A stretch of DNA of 14,329 nucleotides, taken from Gracilimonas sp035704785 (GTDB lineage: Bacteria > Bacteroidota > Rhodothermia > Balneolales > Balneolaceae). Positions 8,448 to 14,039 of the stretch are shown here, in pieces; position 1 is the stretch's first letter; each line of letters starts with the position of its first letter. The position numbers and the translations under genes are program-made. Under the pieces are notes generated by a model. It saw only the letters and a program-made list of their open reading frames with translations. It ran no database searches and was not told the origin of the DNA. Location of the stretch: contig NZ_DASSWP010000198.1 of NCBI RefSeq assembly GCF_035704785.1, positions 1-14,329 on the forward strand, in the 5' to 3' direction.

Positions 8448-9498
8448 CGTCTGCTGTTTCTTTCTTTTTCTCTTTCTTTTTTTCCTCTTCTTCCGATTCC
8501 AGTATTTCGCCCATTAGCTTGGCCCGGACTTTTTCCTCAATACTTTTGGTAAGCTTCTCATCTTCTTCGAGGAATTGCATTGCTGCATCAGAACCCTGAC
8601 CGATCGGTTCACCGTCGTAGCGGAACCAACTTCCTCGCTTCTCAATGATGTCGTATTCTACAGCCAAGTCAAGGATCTCAGAAATACGTGAGATACCTTT
8701 TCCGTACATAATGTTGAATTCTACGACCTTAAAGGGAGGTGCTACTTTGTTCTTTGCGATCTTCACTTTTGTCCGGTTTCCAACAACTTCATCACCTTTC
8801 TTGATGGAACCAATTCTGCGAATATCGATCCTGACGGATGAATAAAATTTAAGTGCACGTCCACCAGTTGTAGTTTCCGGGTTACCAAACATTACCCCGA
8901 TCTTTTCACGAACCTGATTAATGAAAATGCATGAGGTACGGCTCTTATTAATGATACCGGTGATCTTTCTCATGGCCTGCGACATCAACCGTGCCTGAAG
9001 CCCCATATGAGAATCGCCCATTTCGCCTTCCAGTTCTGCGCGGGGTACAAGAGCGGCTACGGAATCAATAACTACAACATCCAGTGCACCCGAGCGAATG
9101 AGTGTTTCCGTGATCTCAAGAGCTTGTTCACCGCTGTCAGGCTGTGAAACCAGCAATTCTTCTACATTGATTCCCAGTGCTTTGGCATATCTTGGATCAA
9201 AAGCATGTTCGGCATCAATAAAAGCAGCATAACCGCCATTTTTTTGTGCCTGTGCAATAACCTGAAGAGCAAGAGTGGTTTTACCACTGGCCTCCGGACC
9301 GTAAATTTCAGTGACACGTCCCCGGGGAATTCCCTGTACTCCGAGTGCATAATCAACCATAATAGAGCCTGTGGATATTACATCAATATCCTGAATAGCT
9401 TCGGCTCCCAATTTCATAATGGTTCCTTTGCCATGTTGTTTTTCAATTTGCCCCACAGCCATATCGAGGGCTTTCATTCTGTCATCTGATTTCGCCAT
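8437..9498 (-). CDS. recA: Recombinase RecA
   Basis: ATP-dependent strand-exchange protein of homologous recombination and co-protease for LexA-type repressors. The 353-aa protein contains Walker A GPEASGKT (67–74), Walker B-type VVVIDSVAAL (131–140), the loop region EGEMGDSHMGLQAR (147–160), and loop 2 with NPETTTGGRALKFYSS (196–211). The C-terminal tail after about 330 is a run of Glu then Lys/Glu, the usual acidic regulatory tail with additional lysines. I place the start at the ATG at 9496–9498 (MAKSDDRMKA). A longer frame begins at TTG 9529–9531, but that TTG sits inside the promoter-like TATATTTG box and would add 11 residues ahead of the normal N-terminus. First gene of recA-recX-perM. 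Identification is certain; the start is well supported. Confidence 0.98.
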   Translation of the reverse strand: MAKSDDRMKALDMAVGQIEKQHGKGTIMKLGAEAIQDIDVISTGSIMVDYALGVQGIPRGRVTEIYGPEASGKTTLALQVIAQAQKNGGYAAFIDAEHAFDPRYAKALGINVEELLVSQPDSGEQALEITETLIRSGALDVVVIDSVAALVPRAELEGEMGDSHMGLQARLMSQAMRKITGIINKSRTSCIFINQVREKIGVMFGNPETTTGGRALKFYSSVRIDIRRIGSIKKGDEVVGNRTKVKIAKNKVAPPFKVVEFNIMYGKGISRISEILDLAVEYDIIEKRGSWFRYDGEPIGQGSDAAMQFLEEDEKLTKSIEEKVRAKLMGEILESEEEEKKKEKKKETADVED

Positions 9499-9528
9499 AA
9501 TTATTTGTGTTTTTGAATTTGTTTTAGG

Positions 9529-9562
9529 CAAATATAAGGTACTGAGGTGTCAGTCTGTGTCA
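9529..9562 (-). promoter_or_regulatory. Candidate recA promoter with phased TGACAC repeats
   Basis: On the minus strand TATATTTG (9536 down to 9529) matches the Bacteroidota -7 consensus TAnnTTTG exactly and lies 30 nt before the recA ATG, giving a short leader. No TTTG is found at the -33 distance. Instead two exact TGACAC hexamers (9552–9547 and 9562–9557), 10 bp apart, occupy the spacer and -33 region. That placement suits a repressor or activator site, but the binding protein is unknown. Confidence 0.5.
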
Positions 9563-9578
9563 CCCTTTTTGCACCGCA

Positions 9579-9600
9579 TTCAATATATGTTCAATATATG
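9579..9600. repeat. Exact tandem 11-bp direct repeat upstream of recA
   Basis: The 11-mer TTCAATATATG occurs twice back to back (9579–9589 and 9590–9600) without mismatch. The 11-bp period places both copies on the same helical face. Read across the junction it gives ATTC-N7-GTTC, one mismatch from the GTTC-N7-GTTC direct-repeat form of the alphaproteobacterial LexA box. That resemblance may be coincidental in another phylum. It lies 43–64 bp upstream of the -7-like box of recA. Confidence 0.6.
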
Positions 9601-9692
9601 TGATAGACAAATATCTCTTGAACCTTTTTCATATTTCCCAAAAATTTTCTGTTTGTATAGTAAGAGGGATAAAAATGGAATTCCTTACAAAA

Positions 9693-9727
9693 TTTTTTCA
9701 AAAAAATTGATAGTCCCTATGGGACTA
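9693..9727 (-). terminator. Candidate intrinsic terminator between kynU and recA
   Basis: On the minus strand TAGTCCC, a 3-nt loop and GGGACTA form a perfect 7-bp stem (9727–9711). Four bases later comes a run of seven T, then an A-run and more T. This is the form of a Rho-independent terminator for transcription coming from kynU towards recA. The same hairpin belongs to the group of GTCCC/GGGAC palindromes in this gap, so it may be a repeat rather than a dedicated terminator. Confidence 0.35.
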
Positions 9728-9922
9728 AAGAAACATCTGTAATAGAACGATTATTCTTTGGGTCGTCTCGCTGGGCGTTGTTTTTTCGCCAAACAATGAA
9801 GCATGACGCAATATCGAATCCAGTCCCGATAGGGACGGCCGAATATAGCCCCGGAGTTTACTCCGGGGTCGAAAGATTAATAGGGTATAATCCCGTAGGG
9901 ATGAGCCAACCAAATTCATCCC
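9711..9922. repeat. Cluster of REP-like palindromes
   Basis: Five perfect hairpins lie in about 210 bp. They are TAGTCCC/GGGACTA at 9711–9727, GTCCC/GGGAC at 9823–9836, CCCCGGAG/CTCCGGGG with TTTA loop at 9849–9868, ATCCC/GGGAT with GTA loop at 9890–9902, and GGGATGA/TCATCCC with an 11-nt loop at 9898–9922. The last two share an arm and so are alternative folds. The recurring core is TCCC-N3/4-GGGA. GC content is above that of the flanking AT-rich DNA. The pattern resembles REP/BIME-type extragenic palindromes mobilised by RAYT transposases, though none is encoded here. Confidence 0.6.
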
Positions 9923-9945
9923 GTAATAAAAATTTTATATATGGA

Positions 9946-11130
9946 TCAAATCGCCACAACCACCCTCTCCAATTCATCCATCGCTTGCTCTATTTGAGAG
10001 GATGTGATATAAGGTGCCGGCCCAAATCGTAAAATTTGTCCGCGGGCATCGGTGAATACTCCGTTTTCCATTAGCTGTGCCCGGATCTCCCGGGCTTTTG
10101 GAGAGGTGAGTGATAGAAATCCCCCATTTCTTTCCAGGGGTTCTTTATGTGTGAGGCTGATGACCGAAGGATCAAAATTCTTTTCCTCAAAGATCTTGCG
10201 GAGGAGTCCGACCTGGGCTAAATATTGTTCTCGGAGGATATTCGCTGAAAGACCGTGTTCCTGAAAAAACTCCACGACTTTAGCGGCTCTAAATTGAGAG
10301 GAGGGATCGTAGGTACCGCTGGCAAAACGTTGGTTATCATGGTCATATTCGACCGGATCATTACTGCGTGGTTTATCAAGCGTACTGAATGATGCAAACC
10401 ATCCTGTAATGGCAGGCCGGTAGTCACAATCTCTTGGGAATCTCAGAAAACAATTCGCCTCTCCCCATTGCAAATATTTGTAGCCCCCGATCAAAATAAA
10501 ACAGTCTTCCAATCTGGCTTCACGGATGGAGAGGGGGACTACGTTGGTGCCGTGATAGTCATCGATCATCACGGGTATTCCTTTAGCCCGGGCAGCGGCC
10601 GCGATCTCAGTGAGGTGCGTATTGATCAGCGAAGTCTCAAAATATACCCTTGATAGCATCACAGCTGAAGTCTGGTCATCCAATTCTCCGATTATACGTT
10701 CCGCGAAACTTTCGTCGGGTTGAACCGGAACCCGTACGAATTCAAGGCCTTCTTCCTCAAGCCGGTGTAACTGACGAAACAGGGAATGAAATTCACCATC
10801 CGTAGAAATGATCTTAGGCTTATTTTTGAGATCAAGGCTGCTCATCCAGCTCACAAAAAGAACATGGGTACTTTCTTCGCGGCAATAGAATCCATCCGGA
10901 TCATCATAAAAATCCCGTAGGTAATTGCGAAGGATCTCGGTCTTTTCGAATGCCGTTTCCCATTTGTTGTCCACATCGCGGGCGCAAACATCAAAGTATT
11001 CGGTCTGACCTTCTCGGGCTACATCGGGCCAGGCCTGATGGGAATGTCCGGTGAAAAGGAGGCGGTTGGCTACATCAAAATGCGTGTAGTGAGGCCTTAG
11101 TTTATGGGCTAAAAAATCAATGTCTGACAT
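9946..11130 (-). CDS. Kynureninase-like PLP-dependent hydrolase (divergent)
   Basis: Probable kynureninase: PLP-dependent cleavage of kynurenine or 3-hydroxykynurenine to (3-hydroxy)anthranilate and alanine, in the cytoplasm. The 394-aa protein has the class-V aminotransferase fold. Lys218 in GGYKYL is the expected Schiff-base lysine after the Tyr-Lys pair seen in kynureninases. MIDDYHG gives the D-x-x-H pair (Asp190, His193), GWFASF (243–248) corresponds to the GWFGH region, and RFASGT (268–273) to the conserved SGT/GTP loop. Two departures are clear: GHSHQAWPD (28–36) stands where the canonical enzyme has GNSLG, and the His of GWFGH is Ser. Tryptophan 2,3-dioxygenase lies 59 bp upstream on the same strand, which strongly supports a role in tryptophan breakdown. 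Formamidase and kynurenine monooxygenase genes are not in the window. Without that context the safe call would be class-V aminotransferase-fold enzyme. Confidence 0.8.
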   Translation of the reverse strand: MSDIDFLAHKLRPHYTHFDVANRLLFTGHSHQAWPDVAREGQTEYFDVCARDVDNKWETAFEKTEILRNYLRDFYDDPDGFYCREESTHVLFVSWMSSLDLKNKPKIISTDGEFHSLFRQLHRLEEEGLEFVRVPVQPDESFAERIIGELDDQTSAVMLSRVYFETSLINTHLTEIAAAARAKGIPVMIDDYHGTNVVPLSIREARLEDCFILIGGYKYLQWGEANCFLRFPRDCDYRPAITGWFASFSTLDKPRSNDPVEYDHDNQRFASGTYDPSSQFRAAKVVEFFQEHGLSANILREQYLAQVGLLRKIFEEKNFDPSVISLTHKEPLERNGGFLSLTSPKAREIRAQLMENGVFTDARGQILRFGPAPYITSSQIEQAMDELERVVVAI

Positions 11131-11189
11131 CGGGAACCTATAGAGTTAGTTTAGATGAGTTAACTAAAATTATGATGTAACTGTTCGTT

Positions 11190-11969
11190 TTAAAATCTGG
11201 ATCGAATAGCCCAAAGGTCTGGGAAGATAGGTTGATTTAATGTTTTGTGAAGATATTTTGCTCCGTCAGACCCGCCGGTTCCCTTTTTAGTTCCGATCGT
11301 TCGCTCCACCATTTTTACGTGACGGTAACGCCACTCCTGCAAGCCTTCGTCATAATCTACAAAAAGCTCGGCAATCATAGCCGCTTCGGGATCATTTTTC
11401 ATGGCTTCCACCAAGATTTCCTGAATATCATCAGAAGGTTCGTGGATCAATCCTTCCTCATTTTCTCTTTTGGGGTTAACCTCATAACCCCGGGTTCGCA
11501 AGTAGGTACAGAAACTTTCCCAAAGAGTTGATTCCTGCATACGTTTTTCCAATATATCAATGTGTTTGGGCTGATCTTTATGCGCTTCTTTCATGAGCGG
11601 AAAACGCAGTCCGCAAACGATCTCCATTTCCCGAAACTGCAACGATTGAAATCCGCTGGACTGCCCCAAGAATTTTCGAAAACTGTTAAACTCCAGGGGA
11701 GTCATGGTTTCCAAAACATCAATTTGAGAAACCATTGTTTTTAAAATGGTCAGCACACGACGCATGGTCTTAACAGAAGCCCAGGTTCGTCCGGCCTCAA
11801 GATCCTTGCGCAGTTTTCCAAACTCATGTAAGATCTGTTTGAACCATAATTCATAAGTTTGATGAATGATGATAAAAAGCATTTCATCATGTTCAGGTGG
11901 ATCAGACTTATACTGTTGCAGTTCAGTGAGTTCGTGAATTTTGAGATAATTGGTGTAAGTCAGGCTCAT
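11190..11969 (-). CDS. kynA: Tryptophan 2,3-dioxygenase
   Basis: Haem enzyme that opens the indole ring of L-tryptophan with O2 to give N-formylkynurenine, the first step of the kynurenine pathway. The 259-aa, all-helical protein starts directly at the family core YTNYLKIHELTELQQ. Key residues are visible: distal-pocket His36 in IHQTYELWFK, Arg98 in FRKFLGQSSGFQS (carboxylate binding), the axial haem ligand His217 in RYRHVKMVERTIG, and the GTGGS loop at 230–234. It is shorter than the about 298-aa Xanthomonas enzyme mainly because it lacks some 19 N-terminal residues. The ATG at 11967–11969 is the only reasonable start. It reads away from the plus-strand kinase gene, with 181 bp between. Probably co-transcribed with the kynureninase-like gene downstream. 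Confidence 0.96.
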   Translation of the reverse strand: MSLTYTNYLKIHELTELQQYKSDPPEHDEMLFIIIHQTYELWFKQILHEFGKLRKDLEAGRTWASVKTMRRVLTILKTMVSQIDVLETMTPLEFNSFRKFLGQSSGFQSLQFREMEIVCGLRFPLMKEAHKDQPKHIDILEKRMQESTLWESFCTYLRTRGYEVNPKRENEEGLIHEPSDDIQEILVEAMKNDPEAAMIAELFVDYDEGLQEWRYRHVKMVERTIGTKKGTGGSDGAKYLHKTLNQPIFPDLWAIRSRF

Positions 11970-12030
11970 AAATAAAGAAATTTGGTTCAGTTGTATAATA
12001 CCGAGTTCAGCATTGTTTTGCTAAAAGGAA

Positions 12031-12128
12031 TGACGGAGGGCTCAGGACCGACGACGGACGACCAATGACCAAATTTCGATTAATGATTAACTGTTCACGA
12101 ATAACGAATCACCGGTAACGAAACACAA
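12031..12128. repeat. Degenerate 7-bp repeat array, copy 1
   Basis: Fourteen consecutive heptamers can be read in one register in the divergent region between kynA and the kinase gene. In order the clearest are GGACCGA, CGACGGA, CGACCAA, TGACCAA, then (after three weaker units) TTCACGA, ATAACGA, ATCACCG and GTAACGA. The common core is nnnACGA or nGACCGA. The unit type shifts from GACC-rich to AACGA-rich along the array, as in copy 2 at 12990–13053. The array ends about 22 bp before the kinase ATG. Confidence 0.7.
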
Positions 12129-12150
12129 AAAAAATCTTTACTATAAATGT

Positions 12151-13011
12151 ATGAATACATTGATCGCAGATAGTGGGGCTTCTAAAACCGATTGGGTTTT
12201 ATTGGGAGAAGGAGAGCCTCAATTCATTCAGACCGAAGGACTTAATCCGCACTTGGTAACTGCGGCGGAGTTTATGAATGTATTGAGTAAAGAACTAAAG
12301 CCCAATATTTTAGGGAAAGCAGTTGATAAGATCCATTTTTATGGTTCAGGGTGTGGTTCACCTCAGAAGCAAAAAGAAGTAGAATCGTATTTGAAAGAGA
12401 TCTTTGAGTTTGCTACCGTTAAAGTTGGAACCGACCTGGAGGCCGCTGGGATGGCATTATTTGGGGAGAAGGAAGGGATCGTCTGTATACTTGGAACGGG
12501 CTCAAGTTCGGCAGTTTATGCAAATAGGGAAATTATAAAGCAAATGCCTTCTGTCGGTTACCCGGAAGGCGATCAGGGAAGCGGAAGCGATATAGGAAAA
12601 CGAATTCTGCAGTTATATAAAGAGCAAAAGTTGCATACGGATCTCAGGAAACACCTGGAGAATAAGATCGACATGGATTCAGAAAAGCTGACGCTGATGT
12701 TTAAGAAAACAAAGGAAGCCAAACTCTTTGCTTCTCAGATCTGTAAAGTGATGGGCACGAAATCATATTACCCCCAAATTCAAAAGATATTATATGAAGG
12801 ATTTGAGTCTTTTTTAAAGAAAGTGAGCATGGCTTTTCCTGATGAGGTCAAAAGCCGGGAGCTAGGGTTTGTCGGGTCGATAGCTTCAGTTTATGAGGCA
12901 GAGCTTAGGGCCTGTGCTAAGCAAATGAATCTTGAGGTGAAGTCGGTGGTTCGTAGTCCCATCGAGCATATTGCCTTGCAGTTTTTGAAGAACGAAGGAC
13001 CGACGACGTAA
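12151..13011 (+). CDS. BadF/BadG-type sugar kinase (GlcNAc/MurNAc kinase-like)
   Basis: ASKHA-superfamily ATPase of the BadF/BadG/BcrA/BcrD family. Bacterial members of this size and form are often N-acetylglucosamine or N-acetylmuramic acid kinases acting on recycled cell-wall sugars in the cytoplasm, which is the most likely role. The 286-aa protein has the phosphate-1 loop DSGASKTDW (7–15), GSGCGSP (65–71), an Asp in GTDLEAAG (Asp95) in the position of the catalytic base, the phosphate-2 loop LGTGSSS (114–120), EGDQGSGSDIGKR (139–151), and the adenosine-side GFVGSIASVY (239–248). The last codons (NEGPTT) and the TAA stop lie inside a heptamer repeat array that continues to the tatD start, so the native C-terminus may have been altered by repeat DNA. 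Start ATG at 12151 directly precedes the core fold. Confidence 0.85.
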   Translation: MNTLIADSGASKTDWVLLGEGEPQFIQTEGLNPHLVTAAEFMNVLSKELKPNILGKAVDKIHFYGSGCGSPQKQKEVESYLKEIFEFATVKVGTDLEAAGMALFGEKEGIVCILGTGSSSAVYANREIIKQMPSVGYPEGDQGSGSDIGKRILQLYKEQKLHTDLRKHLENKIDMDSEKLTLMFKKTKEAKLFASQICKVMGTKSYYPQIQKILYEGFESFLKKVSMAFPDEVKSRELGFVGSIASVYEAELRACAKQMNLEVKSVVRSPIEHIALQFLKNEGPTT

Positions 13012-13053
13012 GACCGATGACCGTTTAACGAATAACGAAACTACCAATAACGA
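12990..13053. repeat. Degenerate 7-bp repeat array, copy 2
   Basis: Units in register are GAACGAA, GGACCGA, CGACGTA, AGACCGA, TGACCGT, TTAACGA, ATAACGA, an 8-nt AACTACCA, and ATAACGA. The array begins inside the kinase gene, covers its stop codon (13009–13011), fills the whole 45-bp gap and ends 3 bp before the tatD ATG. It shares the 12-mer GGACCGACGACG and the unit order with copy 1, which has three additional units in the middle. Confidence 0.7.
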
Positions 13054-13056
13054 ATT

Positions 13057-13818
13057 ATGATCGATACCCACTCCCATATTTACCTCAACCAATTTGATGA
13101 AGATCGTGAAGCCGTAAATCAACGGGCAGTTGAAGCCGGAGTAAAAGCCATCTTCATGCCGGCCATTGACTTCAATTCCATTCCTCAGATGGAGAAACTG
13201 AGTCACCCTGAAATTGAATTCTACAAAATGGCAGGTATTCATCCCTGTGATGTAAAAGAAGAACTCCCAAAAGGTTACGAAGAAAAGCTGATGGAATATT
13301 GCTCAAAAGATGATTTCTATGCAGTGGGAGAGACCGGACTCGATTATTACTGGAGTACGGATCTGGTGAAACAACAAAAAGAAAGCTTCCATATTCACTG
13401 TAAGGTGGCCAAGCAGGTTCAAAAACCCGTGATCATCCACAACCGGGAAAGTACCGGTGATATGCTTGAGATCATTGAACAGGAACAGGATGGAAGCCTG
13501 AGCGGAATCTGGCACTGCTTTAACGGAACGGTTGAAGAAGGGAAAAGAGCCATTGATCTGGGATTACATCTTGGCATCGGGGGAGTGGTGACCTTCAAAA
13601 ACGCCGGGGTTGATAAAACAGTGGCACAGCTCCCCATAGATAAAATGATGCTTGAAACCGATGCTCCTTATTTATCTCCAACCCCCAAACGCGGAAAACG
13701 CAATGAACCTGCTTTTATGAAATTCACCGCTCAAAAACTCGCCGATATTTTTGACATGAGTTTGGATGAAATTGATGAGAAGACTACGGCGACGGCGAAG
13801 CGGTTGTTTGGGATTTAA
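13057..13818 (+). CDS. tatD: TatD-family metal-dependent DNase/hydrolase
   Basis: Cytoplasmic TIM-barrel hydrolase of the amidohydrolase superfamily; characterised TatD/YcfH proteins act as Mg-dependent 3'-5' exonucleases or D-aminoacyl-tRNA deacylase-like enzymes, so the exact substrate is uncertain. The 253-aa protein carries the full metal site: HSH at 5–7, Glu92 in GETGLDYY, His128 in PVIIHNR, His153 in WHCFNG, and Asp202 in LETDAPYLSP. The length is normal. It follows the kinase gene on the same strand after 45 bp that consist entirely of heptamer repeat, with no Shine-Dalgarno sequence in front of the ATG. The two genes are probably co-transcribed unless the repeat carries a promoter. 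Could equally be annotated as ycfH-type; orthology to the E. coli paralogues cannot be settled here. Confidence 0.93.
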   Translation: MIDTHSHIYLNQFDEDREAVNQRAVEAGVKAIFMPAIDFNSIPQMEKLSHPEIEFYKMAGIHPCDVKEELPKGYEEKLMEYCSKDDFYAVGETGLDYYWSTDLVKQQKESFHIHCKVAKQVQKPVIIHNRESTGDMLEIIEQEQDGSLSGIWHCFNGTVEEGKRAIDLGLHLGIGGVVTFKNAGVDKTVAQLPIDKMMLETDAPYLSPTPKRGKRNEPAFMKFTAQKLADIFDMSLDEIDEKTTATAKRLFGI

Positions 13819-13844
13819 AAAAGTTCAATAGAATTTTAACCTCG

Positions 13845-13887
13845 TTCCGGTGCTCGGCTCCGGAATGCGCCATAGAGGCTCTGCCTC
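13845..13887. repeat. REP-like double hairpin after tatD
   Basis: TTCCGG and CCGGAA (13845–13850 and 13860–13865) form a 6-bp stem that extends inwards by a GC/GC pair past a T·T mismatch. Nine bases later GAGGC/GCCTC with a TCT loop (13875–13887) forms a second hairpin. The pair sits 26 bp after the tatD stop and is GC-rich within AT-rich DNA. No T-run follows, so it does not look like a standard terminator. It may be a second family of extragenic palindrome. Confidence 0.5.
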
Positions 13888-14039
13888 AAACTATTCAATT
13901 GGCTTCTGGATTTTCTTTCGATTTCAAGAGTTGCTTGATTTGAAATTTTAGCCGTTTATTAACTCGCAGTCTCCACACGCTTAATGCTCTGGGCCGTTAG
14001 ACAAAACCTTAATCTTAAAGTTAACTCATACTTTTTTAA

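Larger units (their letters stand above)
9499..9945. other. Gene-free 447-bp stretch between kynU and recA
   Basis: I see no credible gene here. The right part (9711–9938) is made of short inverted repeats and a candidate terminator. The middle (about 9600–9700) is AT-rich with A and T tracts. The left part (9499–9600) is the recA leader and control region. Short open frames crossing it have no recognisable protein features and run through the hairpins. Confidence 0.8.

Noticed and set aside
9499..9531. Longer recA reading frame starting at TTG 9531
   Set aside because: It adds 11 residues ahead of a normal RecA N-terminus, its start codon lies within the TATATTTG promoter-like box, and a standard ATG is available at 9498.
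9578..9592. Firm call of a LexA box upstream of recA
   Set aside because: ATTC-N7-GTTC is only a near match to a motif defined in Alphaproteobacteria, and the sequence is very AT-rich; kept as a candidate in the findings only.
9725..9919. 64-residue open frame on the minus strand
   Set aside because: It is made largely of the GTCCC/GGGAC and CCCCGGAG hairpins read as protein; no recognisable domain and no plausible start context. Treated as a by-product of the repeats.
9778..10032. 84-residue open frame on the plus strand
   Set aside because: It crosses the palindromes and runs antisense into the 3' end of the kynureninase-like gene; no protein-like features.
12151..13011. Benzoyl-CoA reductase or dehydratase activator (BcrA/HgdC)
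   Set aside because: The fold family is shared, but no partner reductase or dehydratase genes are present, and the size and motif pattern fit the sugar-kinase branch better.
12031..13053. CRISPR array
   Set aside because: Units are 7 bp, degenerate and contiguous, with no 20–40 bp repeats or spacers and no cas gene nearby.
12886..13242. 118-residue minus-strand open frame spanning the kinase/tatD junction
   Set aside because: It lies antisense to two well-identified genes and passes through the heptamer repeat; composition is not gene-like.
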